DNA from: Marinobacter sp. es.048
GTDB taxonomy: Bacteria; Pseudomonadota; Gammaproteobacteria; Pseudomonadales; Oleiphilaceae
DNA length: 64,000 bases
Reading direction: 5' to 3'
Assembly (NCBI RefSeq): GCF_900188435.1
Contig: NZ_FYFA01000001.1
Span: 2,322,309-2,386,308 of the forward strand
Shown: piece after piece, positions 1 to 7,288 of the stretch
Layout: every line of letters starts with the position of its first letter
Position numbering within the stretch: position 1 is the stretch's first letter
Made by a program: the position numbers and the translations under genes
Notes under the pieces: model-generated
The model's database searches: none
The model's input: the letters and a program-made list of their open reading frames with translations, nothing else
Told to the model about the DNA's origin: nothing

Positions 1-61
1 TCTATGACTTTCTTTGCATGTCTGTCTGACTGTTCCACGTTGTCATGCTTTTGGGAAAGGC

Positions 62-559
62 TCAGATACCCCAGGCCTCTTCGAGTTCTGGTTCGCCCAT
101 ATCAACGAGCGCGGTCTCGGTATAACCCAACGCCCCATAGGCTTTCTTTGCCCGATCCATCGCCTTGCGTTGATCCGCAACGGCACCGCTCGCTTCCCGC
201 AGCAGCGCAAAGTCGTCTTCGAACATTTCAACCAACTCCTGCTCCCAGTCCGTGAAGCCGGAGAAGCGCTGCATTGGGTACTTGTTACGATTCCGGCCCT
301 TCGGGATCGCTTTACCGAATAGCTTCTTATCGTCCTTCGGTCCAAACCACTGCTTCCGATACCAGACGATCTGGATCTTGTAGCCTTCTCGGTCTATGAT
401 CCGCACCCCAAGGCGACCCTGGCTCTCTCCCGCCAGCTTTCGCTCCGTAATTTGCGCCCAGAAGTTGTCCACCATTGTTTGTGCTTCCAGTGTAATCAGT
501 GCCTCCTGTTCTTCGAGGATTTGCTCCATTTGCTCAAACCAATTCGGATTAAAGCCCAT
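62..559 (-). CDS. MobI-like / hypothetical protein of a mobile island
   Basis: The protein has 165 residues from an ATG at 559, preceded by a GAGG ribosome site nine bases upstream; an in-frame GTG at 616 would add 19 residues. The N-terminal half is acidic and helical (Glu-Gln-rich, residues 8-30). A central basic/aromatic stretch, IVWYRKQWFG near residues 63-72, and the layout recall the MobI(A/C) mobilisation proteins of SXT/R391-type integrative conjugative elements. That resemblance comes from memory of the family and is weak. Neighbouring toxin-antitoxin genes and a tRNA att repeat fit an integrated element. No relaxase or type IV secretion gene is visible in the window. It could equally be an unrelated island protein. 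Confidence 0.5.
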   Translation of the reverse strand: MGFNPNWFEQMEQILEEQEALITLEAQTMVDNFWAQITERKLAGESQGRLGVRIIDREGYKIQIVWYRKQWFGPKDDKKLFGKAIPKGRNRNKYPMQRFSGFTDWEQELVEMFEDDFALLREASGAVADQRKAMDRAKKAYGALGYTETALVDMGEPELEEAWGI

Positions 560-1032
560 TTCCGTACACCTCTTTTCCACATAGATATCTCTTTGCTTTT
601 GCTGTGTATTGTTCACAACGCAGCTCGCTGATGCGGAGCAGTTTATGACAGCTCTCGAACACAGAACTCTGAAGAGGCGGTGTTTTTTTTGACGAATGGG
701 GCGGCTTTACCTGTTCATTACACATCTTGAACAAGTACTTTGTAAGAGGACTGTATGTTGGACGTTGAAGGGGTGTTTTTCGTCTCTTACACGTTTTGTT
801 CATTATCCCTTTGTTCATGACGTGTATGTTGGGCTATTGTCGGCTCGCTGGCTCAACCTCTCGAATAGGCTTTTCACACGTGTAAGTGAACTGGTTGTTT
901 TGAGCCTTTGAAAAGAGTCCAGTTGTCTTCAACAGTCGGTAAGTCTCTCGTTGAGTATTTTCAGGTAGGGATTGTCGAAACTATCTTCTTCTCCACGATC
1001 AATATCGTGCAACCTGGTGAGAGTGGGGCTCG

Positions 1033-1197
1033 ACGCCCTTTGGTGTTTCTGGTTGCCTTTGGTTGTGCCGGCTTGCCTAGACGACGCCGTTTGGCGTTCT
1101 TCAGACCTCAGGTTGAGTTTGATTCAATGCCTTCAACGCCACTTGGCGTTCTCGGGATATCGCGTCAGAAAAAACGACGCAGTTTGGTGTCGTTTTT
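1033..1197. repeat. Array of four 14-bp ACGCCnnTTGGCGT-type hairpins
   Basis: Copies lie at 1033-1046 (ACGCCCTTTGGTGT), 1084-1097 (ACGCCGTTTGGCGT), 1136-1149 (ACGCCACTTGGCGT) and 1177-1190 (ACGCAGTTTGGTGT). Copies 2 and 3 are perfect five-base-pair inverted repeats with a four-base loop. Copy starts are 51, 52 and 41 bases apart. The intervening sequences are not alike, so the hairpin itself is what repeats. This could be a protein-binding array, a folded-DNA recombination or transfer site, or a REP-like family. Confidence 0.6.
1170..1197. terminator. Intrinsic terminator-like hairpin
   Basis: AAAAACGAC (1170-1178) is the exact complement of GTCGTTTTT (1189-1197), with a ten-base loop that is the fourth array copy. 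A-tract and T-tract flank the stem, so it could terminate transcription in either direction, for example downstream of the leftward ParS-like gene. Confidence 0.45.
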
Positions 1198-1418
1198 GTA
1201 GCTACTTGGGACCTACGTTTCTGAAATCCAAGGTCAGCTGGTGGTCTATTAAGAAGACCAAACAGCCACGGGCGGGAAACCGTAATCAGCGCTTCAAATA
1301 AAACGGGGATGTTTAAAGAAGGGTGTGCGTGCGAAATGCTGGTACTTACTACGTTTTCTTGCGCTCACTCATATCCGCCTGCGCTTTTCTGTCAGGCGGC
1401 AAACGTGAAGAGAACCGA

Positions 1419-1781
1419 TCAGACTAGCTGGGCATCGAGATACTGCCTGACTGCTTTCAGATTCCCCTCCAGCATAACCTTTATAGCGGCTCGTCCGTCA
1501 AAGTTCCGATTGTTTTTTCTGACCCAGGCATTAGCTCTAGCTTCATCCGGGTAGAGCGTTCTTAGGGCCTTGTAGATGCCGAGTACATAGGAAATTCGAA
1601 GCAGCACAGGATCTTCTCTCGCGGGCATCTCAGAGTTGAGCCAACGGTCAGTTGCCTGCTCATCCTCAAGGCCAAGCATTTGGCAGCGTTCCGACTGGGA
1701 CAATTGCCAACCGTCTGCAACATTATTGAATAGTTTCATTGCCTTAGACTTATCCGTTGGTGAAAATATTCTGTTGTTCAT
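1419..1781 (-). CDS. MbcA/ParS/Xre-type antitoxin (DUF2384), apparently solitary
   Basis: The start chosen is the ATG at 1781, with GGGAGG at the correct distance; the frame continues upstream to 1898 but without a ribosome site. The 120-residue product has the arrangement of the DUF2384 toxin-binding domain: a helical region with GWQLSQSERCQMLGL, then VLLRISYVLGIYKALRTL and a C-terminal NFDGRAAIKVMLEGN segment resembling the 'F.G..P...M..G' signature. These proteins normally neutralise a RES-domain, NAD-degrading toxin encoded immediately downstream. Here the next 800 bases downstream contain no RES gene, so the antitoxin is an orphan or acts on a distant partner. Confidence 0.7.
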   Translation of the reverse strand: MNNRIFSPTDKSKAMKLFNNVADGWQLSQSERCQMLGLEDEQATDRWLNSEMPAREDPVLLRISYVLGIYKALRTLYPDEARANAWVRKNNRNFDGRAAIKVMLEGNLKAVRQYLDAQLV

Positions 1782-2097
1782 GTGCGTTCCTCCCTGCACT
1801 TGGTGATGATTGTCACTGAGCTGGTAGGACTTTGCAAAACACATGGTTACTAATTTCTGGATCGCGCAGAGGCCTGAAGAAGCGTGCACAATGCGCACAA
1901 CTTATTTGGGTTGTTCGACGAGCAAGATAGTGCCAAAGGGCAGGTTGCGTCGGCTTTCACAGTAATGACCATCGCAGCCACCGAAATCTCACAGAGTGCG
2001 GCCGGAATCATTGAACCACTACAGCGACGTTTATGGTCGCCTTTTACAAAGGCTTCCCTGATCGTTGTCTCTGAACGGGTATGAGAAAATAACCCAA

Positions 2098-2397
2098 TCA
2101 GGCCGCGTGGGGGTCAACCTCTCGGGCCACTTGATCTGCCTTGCTGATCTGAGCCTGACGGAGCTCATATTCTGTTTGCAGATTCAGCCAAAACCGCTCA
2201 CTGGTTCCAAAGTAGCGGGCTAACCGCATCGCTGTATCGGCCGTGATGCCGCGGTTTTCTCTGACAATTTCATTCATCCGGGTTGCCGGAACATGAAGTG
2301 CCTTAGAAAGCGAGTTCACACTCATTTCCAGCGGTTCCAGATATTCTTCCCGAAGAATCTCTCCAGGGTGTATTGGGCGCATGCCACTATGAGTCAT
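2098..2397 (-). CDS. higA: HigA-family antitoxin (XRE/VapI type)
   Basis: This 99-residue helix-turn-helix antitoxin begins with the family signature RPIHPGEILREEYLEPL (residues 7-23). It continues with the helix-turn-helix around MSVNSLSKALHVPATRMNEI and the conserved GITADTAMRLARYFGTSERFWLNLQ segment. It is the second gene of a toxin-first pair, 12 bases after higB. HigA binds and inactivates HigB and represses the shared promoter through its helix-turn-helix. Family assignment is secure; the cognate relation is inferred from spacing. Confidence 0.93.
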   Translation of the reverse strand: MTHSGMRPIHPGEILREEYLEPLEMSVNSLSKALHVPATRMNEIVRENRGITADTAMRLARYFGTSERFWLNLQTEYELRQAQISKADQVAREVDPHAA

Positions 2398-2409
2398 AGC
2401 GCGTTCTCC

Positions 2410-2688
2410 TTAATGGTAATCAATAATTTCAACGCCTTCCGGACCATCATCGGTCCATCTGAAGCACACCCTCCACTGTTTATTAATCCGGATGCTGTGG
2501 AGGCCTTCGCGATCTCCGGTCAAAGGTTCTAGCCGGTTACCTGGTGGTGATTTCAGATCCTCCAAAACCTCGGCAGCTTCAAGCATTATAAGTTTGCGCT
2601 CTGCTGCTGCTTTGATCGCAGAAAAACGACGGGTTTTACCCGATTCAAATAAACGTTGGGTGTCCTTACATCTGAAGCTTTTGATCAT
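2410..2688 (-). CDS. higB: HigB-family toxin (RelE superfamily mRNA interferase)
   Basis: The 92-residue product starts at the ATG at 2688 (MIKSFRCKDTQRLFESG), the typical HigB N-terminus; the longer frame to 2751 is unlikely. Conserved features are the early KSF-CKDTQRLFESGK helix, a central LKSPPGNRLEPLTGDREG segment and the C-terminal SIRINKQWRVCFRW strand that forms the RelE-type active face. HigB cleaves ribosome-bound mRNA. It precedes higA in the usual toxin-antitoxin order of this family. The pair sits beside other island-type genes and probably stabilises the region. Confidence 0.92.
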   Translation of the reverse strand: MIKSFRCKDTQRLFESGKTRRFSAIKAAAERKLIMLEAAEVLEDLKSPPGNRLEPLTGDREGLHSIRINKQWRVCFRWTDDGPEGVEIIDYH

Positions 2689-2871
2689 GCCTTTCAAAAT
2701 ATAACGTTCATCGTTAAACGGCAAACTTTTGTTGATGCTAAAGAAGTACAAATTAATGGATCAGGGGGAGAAGCTGACGTTTCGAACGTGGCCTTTCGCT
2801 GTCTGAGAAGAGACGCAGTTGAACTCTCAAAATACTCATGAGCAATATGGTGGGGCTAGCGTCGCAGGCAC

Positions 2872-2910
2872 AAAAAAAGCCAGTTCTCACAGCGGATGTA
2901 AGTAACTGAC
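2872..2910 (-). terminator. Probable original terminator of tRNA-Val, now displaced
   Basis: On the minus strand a stem of about nine pairs with one mismatch (2904-2913 against 2876-2885) is followed by a run of seven T (complement of 2872-2878). It sits 13 bases beyond the 47-bp copy of the tRNA 3' end. The simplest reading is that it terminated tRNA-Val before the 1.9-kb islet separated them. Confidence 0.45.
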
Positions 2911-2922
2911 TTTCTTCGCAGG

Positions 2923-2969
2923 AGTGGTAGGACCACCCAGATTCGAACTGGGGACCTCTACCATGTCAA
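2923..2969. repeat. att-like 47-bp direct repeat of the tRNA-Val 3' half (left copy)
   Basis: This sequence is identical over 47 bases to 4844-4890, covering the CCA end, T arm and anticodon arm up to the anticodon loop of tRNA-Val(GAC). It is a partial copy without the D arm or 5' acceptor strand, the classic footprint of a tyrosine-recombinase integration into a tRNA gene. Confidence 0.88.
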
Positions 2970-3060
2970 AATTGCGATATGGAGTTCGCAAATGCCTAAA
3001 AATTCGCGAAAAAATGCGAAAGTGCGACGAATCTAGCGAACGGCGCACTGTTACGCGACA

Positions 3061-3330
3061 TCAATAGCTTACGCACTGTATATTTCGAAAGCTTCCAAGC
3101 TTACGGAGGCGGGTGAAAAGTGATTCGCGAATCGCCATTCGGTATTGTCGCTTTAGGGACAGTAACAACTGACGCTGAACCTCCTCTTTTTGGCGCTTGA
3201 GTTCGTTAAATCGGGCCGCAAGACCGAAGGACAGCAAAATCATCTCAATGGCGGAACCGACCTGCACAAATGGGGCAAAGGCACCGATTTCACGTACATG
3301 CCTGACAAAAACCTCTGGGAGTGGCGATCA
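3061..3330 (-). pseudogene. Remnant of a 7TMR-DISM-type sensor protein
   Basis: On the minus strand the frame reads ...EIGAFAPFVQVGSAIEMILLS... and then LAARFNELKRQKEE. This matches the last transmembrane helix and start of the coiled linker in 7TMR-DISM receptors, many of which carry GGDEF or kinase output domains. Only about 85 codons are recognisable. No start codon, upstream membrane segments or output domain remain. It lies inside the tRNA-bounded islet and is a gene fragment. Confidence 0.55.
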
Positions 3331-3531
3331 GAATATTCCCTGAGGTCCATTGATGCCGGCGGCGGATTTTATGAAACGTAGCTGATCAAGAACGGGATGG
3401 ACCGTATCGGTGAATGCGACCCGGCCTACAAGTGGCAATATGAGAAGAGGCTAGAGGCTATCAAGCAGAAATACGGGAACTGAGCCTGCCAGCGCGTGTT
3501 CGGCTAGCATCCCGCCGTTCAGGCTCAAAAT
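3331..3531. other. Islet filler, no recognisable gene
   Basis: On the plus strand two short frames separated by a TAG near 3379 read ...AGGGFYET and then MDRIGECDPAYKWQYEKR...KYGN. They look coding in composition but I do not recognise them. They may be debris of a phage or island gene. Confidence 0.3.
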
Positions 3532-3556
3532 AACCTCGCATAAGTACGGGGTTTTT
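3532..3556. terminator. Terminator-like hairpin between islet debris and the PEP-CTERM gene
   Basis: AACCTCG (3532-3538) pairs with CGGGGTT (3547-3553, one G-T pair) and is followed by a short T run. It lies just past the stop of the leftward PEP-CTERM gene, where the A/T-rich flanks would also serve the minus strand. Confidence 0.4.
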
Positions 3557-3576
3557 ATCGTAGGTTTGCTTGAGCG

Positions 3577-4320
3577 CTAGGCAAGTTTCTTCTTTCTGGA
3601 AAACAAAATTCCAGTCAAACCAAGAAACAGAAGGGCAAGAGATCCTGGCTCTGGTACAGATTTTACGTCTGAATAGTTAATGGCATTATTCACCATGCGA
3701 CTTGAAACACCTTGAGATATTGGATCTAAGCTAAGCGCTAATGCTGTGAGCTCTGCGTTTTTAAGATCATTTATTGAGTTAGCAACACTATCAAGGTATA
3801 ACGAGCTAAATGTAAGGAGTGAAACTGTCTCTCCCGCATCAACAGTTAGATCATAATACAGGTATGTAAAGGCACTGCCGAATGGTAAAAATTCCGAGTT
3901 ATCAAGAGTCCATTGGTTTTTCCCAAAGGTAAAAGCCACTGCTGGGTCTCTGCCTAATTGGGTTTCATTCGTCGTGTAAGTGTAATCTGTGGTGCTACTA
4001 ACATAAGGCTGATCATCAGACCCCAGATTAGTAAAATATCGAATAGTCTGATTAATCACACTGCCTGTGTTATTTGTGAATGAATCATATACGCCATAAG
4101 AAAAAATATCTTCTAGTGTGAAAACTTCGCGAGAAACAGATAATGAACCATAATTTTCTAATCTCTGAAATCCGTCATAGGCATCTCTGAGGCCATCGTT
4201 CACAGCATAAAAGCCGTTATAGAATGGTTGTGTGTTGTTGACAATTTCAGAAAGCGGTATTGGTGCCGAAATCGCCGAGCTAGATGCAAAAAGTAAGGCT
4301 GCAAAGAATAGCTTTTTCAT
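3577..4320 (-). CDS. PEP-CTERM sorting-domain protein (islet cargo)
   Basis: The 247-residue secreted protein has an N-terminal signal peptide (MKKLFFAALLFASSSAISA) and a C-terminal sorting tripartite tail: VPEPGSLALL, a hydrophobic helix and the basic end SRKKKLA. Exosortases recognise such tails, remove them and release or anchor the protein at the envelope or in the matrix. The middle is rich in Asn, Thr, Tyr and Ser and I recognise no domain. Base composition is clearly more A/T-rich than the flanking chromosome, which supports acquisition with the islet. A GG-N10-GC promoter-like element lies about 35 bases upstream. Confidence 0.9.
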   Translation of the reverse strand: MKKLFFAALLFASSSAISAPIPLSEIVNNTQPFYNGFYAVNDGLRDAYDGFQRLENYGSLSVSREVFTLEDIFSYGVYDSFTNNTGSVINQTIRYFTNLGSDDQPYVSSTTDYTYTTNETQLGRDPAVAFTFGKNQWTLDNSEFLPFGSAFTYLYYDLTVDAGETVSLLTFSSLYLDSVANSINDLKNAELTALALSLDPISQGVSSRMVNNAINYSDVKSVPEPGSLALLFLGLTGILFSRKKKLA

Positions 4321-4354
4321 TATTTTCTCCGTCTAATAAACGAAAAAAATAGAT

Positions 4355-4371
4355 CAGCAAAATACATGCCG
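4355..4371 (-). promoter_or_regulatory. Sigma-54-type -24/-12 promoter of the islet PEP-CTERM gene
   Basis: The minus strand reads CGGCATGTATTTTGCTG, with GG and GC exactly ten bases apart as RpoN requires. It lies 35 bases upstream of the start codon. Similar elements precede the other three PEP-CTERM genes. Confidence 0.6.
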
Positions 4372-4487
4372 CGAATGTAAAACTCTCTGTTCTCTGGTGT
4401 TTTAGTAAAGTATGACGGCAGGATTAACCTTGTAGGTGTAAGCTATTTCGACAAACCAGCTCTTGGGCACATTGAGATATATGTGAG

Positions 4488-4543
4488 TGACCCTACCCCG
4501 GATTTTTCCAACTCTGGGTGGACCTAATTCGGGGTCAGGGTCA
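4488..4543. mobile_element. 56-bp relic of the IS407-group element found at 56.8 and 59.5 kb
   Basis: The first 12 bases, TGACCCTACCCC, equal the left terminus of the full element (56799). They are joined directly to the last ~44 bases of its right terminus (GGATTTTTCC...GGGGTCAGGGTCA). Everything internal is missing, leaving a non-coding unit flanked by both terminal inverted repeats. I see no target duplication. Confidence 0.8.
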
Positions 4544-4843
4544 AGTACCGGACATTACTAGGAGCAGTTGGATTAAAGACTGGGGCAGGTCACATTCTCG
4601 ATACCACCCTCTGAAACATTTGCGCCTAGGGTCGGATCACTACAGTAATGCTTCAGTGCGTGCTGGGGCGTCTTCCCGATTAGGGTGCAAAGAGGCGTGT
4701 TTTAGCGCCAGAGATTGCTACTTGCATACAGGCTGATTGGTCTTTTGAAGACGCGATTTGAGATGAAATGAAACACTGTATAAGAGAAGGATTTTGCGAA
4801 AACTTTGAGAAGGGCTGTGCAGAATCCACGTAACTTATTGAAA
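4544..4843. other. Right end of the tRNA islet, no gene seen
   Basis: No supported coding region, RNA or repeat is visible in these 300 bases between the IS relic and the tRNA-proximal att copy. The only open frame of note (4518-4736) starts inside the IS relic. Confidence 0.4.
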
Positions 4844-4922
<79 letters not shown>

Positions 4923-4942
4923 GTGTCCTGCAACGGGGACGA

Positions 4943-4971
4943 AATATACTGATTCGGCCGAGGCTGGTCAA
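4943..4971 (-). promoter_or_regulatory. Sigma-70 promoter of tRNA-Val
   Basis: TTGACC (complement of 4966-4971) and TATATT (complement of 4943-4948) are spaced by exactly 17 bases, upstream of the tRNA. The stretch after the -10 is C/G-rich (CGTCCCCG), like the discriminators of stringently controlled stable-RNA promoters. Confidence 0.7.
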
Positions 4972-4977
4972 CCTCTT

Positions 4978-5928
4978 TTATGCGGTTTTCCGCTTGCGGA
5001 GTTTTTCCTTGATCGCTTTGCTCAGCACCGCCCAGCGGTTAACGATTAATGCTGCGAAGATGAGGCCGCAGCCGGCCAGTTGGATACTGGTCATGGACTC
5101 ACCAAACCAGCCTGCAGCGAACAGGGCGACCCACACCGGTTCCAGCACCAGAATTACCACGCCATGGCTGTTTGCGGACAGGCTCTGGGCGAAAGTCTGA
5201 AGCAGGAACCGACCAGCCGTGCCAATGACGGCACTGGCCACCACCCACCAGACCAATATTGGCGAAAGGTTGTTCAGGGTAGGCTGCCAGGGTTCCATGA
5301 TCATGGATTCAATGAGGGTGAGCACGCCGACCGTCAGCAGCGCAATGGCCGTGAGCGGCAGGGCGGGGACCCGATGCTTTTCCACGGTCTTGCCCGCCCG
5401 GTTAATCACCGTTCTCTGGTTGGCCGCCCTGGTATTGAGATTGAAATACAGGGCGAAGATCGTCGCTGCCATAACAAAGAAAATCTGGCCAGCTTCAGGT
5501 CGGAAGCCGTTCTCAAGGGACAGCAGCGCAAGTCCGGCAACGGCAATGGGAATGGCCAGCCACGTACTCGCAGGCTGGGCTTCCTTGAACACCAGGCGGG
5601 CAATAATGGGAACAATCACGACGCCCAGGCTAGTCAGGAAGGCTCCTTCGCCCAGGCTGGTTATATGAACCAGCCCCATCACCCAGCAGGTCATTGCCGT
5701 GCCGAACACCAGGCCGACTCCCACACTTCGACGAAGTTGATCCACGCTCAGTTTCATCAGCGAGCAGCGGGCGAACAATGCGAGCACTGTGCCGGCAATC
5801 AAAAACCTGGCGGCCATGAACATCAGAGGCGGCATCAGCAGCACGGCTTCTTTGGAGAACATCCAGCTGATAGCTGCAAAGAGGGTGACAACAACCAGTA
5901 GCAGGTCGGATTTGTGGGTGTCAGACAT
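4978..5928 (-). CDS. DMT-superfamily transporter (EamA family)
   Basis: The 316-residue inner-membrane protein has about ten hydrophobic helices arranged as two EamA repeats. The first ends near GVVIVPIIARLVFKEAQP and the second near VLEPVWVALFAAGWFGESM, both matching the conserved 'P....l...l..gE' ends of EamA domains. The C-terminus is strongly basic (KEKLRKRKTA), consistent with a cytoplasmic tail. Such proteins export amino acids or other small metabolites; the substrate cannot be read from sequence. The tRNA-Val promoter begins just after its stop codon. Confidence 0.88.
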   Translation of the reverse strand: MSDTHKSDLLLVVVTLFAAISWMFSKEAVLLMPPLMFMAARFLIAGTVLALFARCSLMKLSVDQLRRSVGVGLVFGTAMTCWVMGLVHITSLGEGAFLTSLGVVIVPIIARLVFKEAQPASTWLAIPIAVAGLALLSLENGFRPEAGQIFFVMAATIFALYFNLNTRAANQRTVINRAGKTVEKHRVPALPLTAIALLTVGVLTLIESMIMEPWQPTLNNLSPILVWWVVASAVIGTAGRFLLQTFAQSLSANSHGVVILVLEPVWVALFAAGWFGESMTSIQLAGCGLIFAALIVNRWAVLSKAIKEKLRKRKTA

Positions 5929-6057
5929 CGGATATCGCTTGCCGGCAGTGGGTGAGTCAAACGGGAAAGCGAACCAATGTATAGTTTGCGAACTAAAAAG
6001 AAAAGATGGGTAGAACTACCAAGGTGGGGAACGGCTTGTCCTGAGCTTTTCGTTTTC

Positions 6058-6086
6058 GGGGTCAGATGAAATTTTCATCTGACCCC
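6058..6086. repeat. 29-bp near-perfect palindrome (GGGGTCAGATGAAA type)
   Basis: GGGGTCAGATGAAA (6058-6071) is the exact reverse complement of 6073-6086 around a single T. It follows the leftward lipase gene by 11 bases, so it may act as a terminator. The same word occurs widely in proteobacterial genomes as a dispersed REP-like palindrome (recollection). Confidence 0.7.
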
Positions 6087-6097
6087 ATTCGTCAGGT

Positions 6098-7186
6098 TCA
6101 GTTGTTCAGCGTGGTGTATACCAGATTGGACATATCCGTCTGGTCCGAGCCGGGTACCTCAATGTACCGGTCACCGGAGCCCCACCATTGCCACCAGGCG
6201 CGCTTGTTGTAGGTGCGGCTGGCGAAATCCACCTGCAACCCGTTTAGGGTGGTGTTGTTGACCACCGGCACCGAGATATTGCCGGTCTCGGAGCCGAGGA
6301 CGCCGCTGTGGGTGACGCCTTCGTTCATCAGTACCGGATAGTGGTTGAAGTACAGAGCGGCCGGGCCATTCTGGCTCGTTACCTTACCCGCCAGGCTGAT
6401 GCTGGAGGAACAGGAATCAATGCCGGCAGCGGAGGTAGCACCACAGGCCGAGTGGGTGGGTACTACGCCATCGTCGGTCCCTGCGATGAACGGCTTGGTG
6501 ATACCGCCATAGGACGAGCCACCGGCCACGAAGCGCAGCCTGGGGATTGAATTAGGGCTCACCGCCAGGTTGCGCGCTGCGTTGGTCTGCAGGTCGTTTA
6601 CCACACCCAGTTTGCCCGGCTCTGGTTCAATGCCTGTGAAGGCTTCAACAGCCGCCCGGAGGGGCCAGTTGTACCAGCTGTCATTGTAGGCAAGGCTCAA
6701 TGCCAGGTTGGCCAGTTCAGTACCACCGCCTGCGCCTGAGTAATCCAGGGCTGCCAGGATCTTCAGGGGCTGAAGGCCCTCGGACTGAAGCCAGCGGGCC
6801 TGGTTTTCCAGTAGATAACGGGTAACCAGATCGCCGGTGGAGTGGGAAACGACAATACAGTAGTTGTCGCACAAGCCTTGCTGACTGATCTGCCGCATCT
6901 GTTCATAGGCTTGTTGGGCAATGCCACCTTCAACTCGCCTATCACTGCCCCAGTCGATACGGGCCTCGGCCCGGGAAAGCCAGAAGGTGCGCCAGTAGTC
7001 CTCGCCGGCGTTTTTCACGTCCTGGAGGTTAGCGGGAGGATTGGCCAGGTCGTCCTGCTGGAAGCCGTGCACCAGGATCACATTGTGTCCGGCCAGCTGG
7101 GCCTGGGCGGTGCCGGCAAACAGGCTGCCTGTTATAGCGACCGCCAGGGCGGCCTTACAGGCACTTCTGATCTTTGTTGTTTTCAT
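6098..7186 (-). CDS. Secreted triacylglycerol lipase-like alpha/beta hydrolase
   Basis: The 362-residue protein has a Sec signal peptide ending near AGTAQAQ (residue 30). VILVHGFQQ (37-44) provides the oxyanion HG motif. The nucleophile elbow is SHSTG with Ser116; the first position is Ser rather than the usual Gly. AGTDDGVVP is the likely Asp region and GVTHSG the likely catalytic His region. The C-terminal Trp-rich segment (RAWWQWWGSGDRYIEVPG) is unusual. It probably hydrolyses acylglycerols or esters outside the cytoplasm. The gene just upstream encodes a membrane-anchored envelope protein that may be its partner, but it does not look like a classical Lif foldase. Confidence 0.83.
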   Translation of the reverse strand: MKTTKIRSACKAALAVAITGSLFAGTAQAQLAGHNVILVHGFQQDDLANPPANLQDVKNAGEDYWRTFWLSRAEARIDWGSDRRVEGGIAQQAYEQMRQISQQGLCDNYCIVVSHSTGDLVTRYLLENQARWLQSEGLQPLKILAALDYSGAGGGTELANLALSLAYNDSWYNWPLRAAVEAFTGIEPEPGKLGVVNDLQTNAARNLAVSPNSIPRLRFVAGGSSYGGITKPFIAGTDDGVVPTHSACGATSAAGIDSCSSSISLAGKVTSQNGPAALYFNHYPVLMNEGVTHSGVLGSETGNISVPVVNNTTLNGLQVDFASRTYNKRAWWQWWGSGDRYIEVPGSDQTDMSNLVYTTLNN

Positions 7187-7288
7187 AGTTGCTCCGTCTT
7201 TGCTGATTTATTGTTGTCAAAAGACGTTTATCCGCCATTTGGGGCGGTACAGACCGGCGTTAGCCGGCGCAGAGCCTGCGCCCTGCCA

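Larger units (their letters stand above)
617..1418. other. Gene-free 800-bp region with short palindromes
   Basis: I see no convincing coding region here; the open frames are short and lack ribosome sites. The left half (about 735-885) has several TGTAAGAG / CTCTTACACG / CACACGTGTAAG-like inverted and repeated words. The right half (1033-1197) has four similar hairpins. In SXT-type elements the transfer origin lies upstream of mobI, so an oriT-like role is conceivable if the flanking gene is MobI; this is inference only. Confidence 0.4.

Noticed and set aside
1033..1197. CRISPR array
   Set aside because: Repeat units are 14 bases, differ from each other, are hairpins with unequal spacing, and no cas gene is present.
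4518..4736. Short open frame in the tRNA islet
   Set aside because: It begins within the IS relic, has no ribosome site and shows no recognisable motif.
5080..5901. A 273-codon plus-strand frame opposite the DMT transporter
   Set aside because: Its product is a hydrophilic Gln/His-rich string without motifs, while the opposite strand encodes a clear ten-helix EamA protein.
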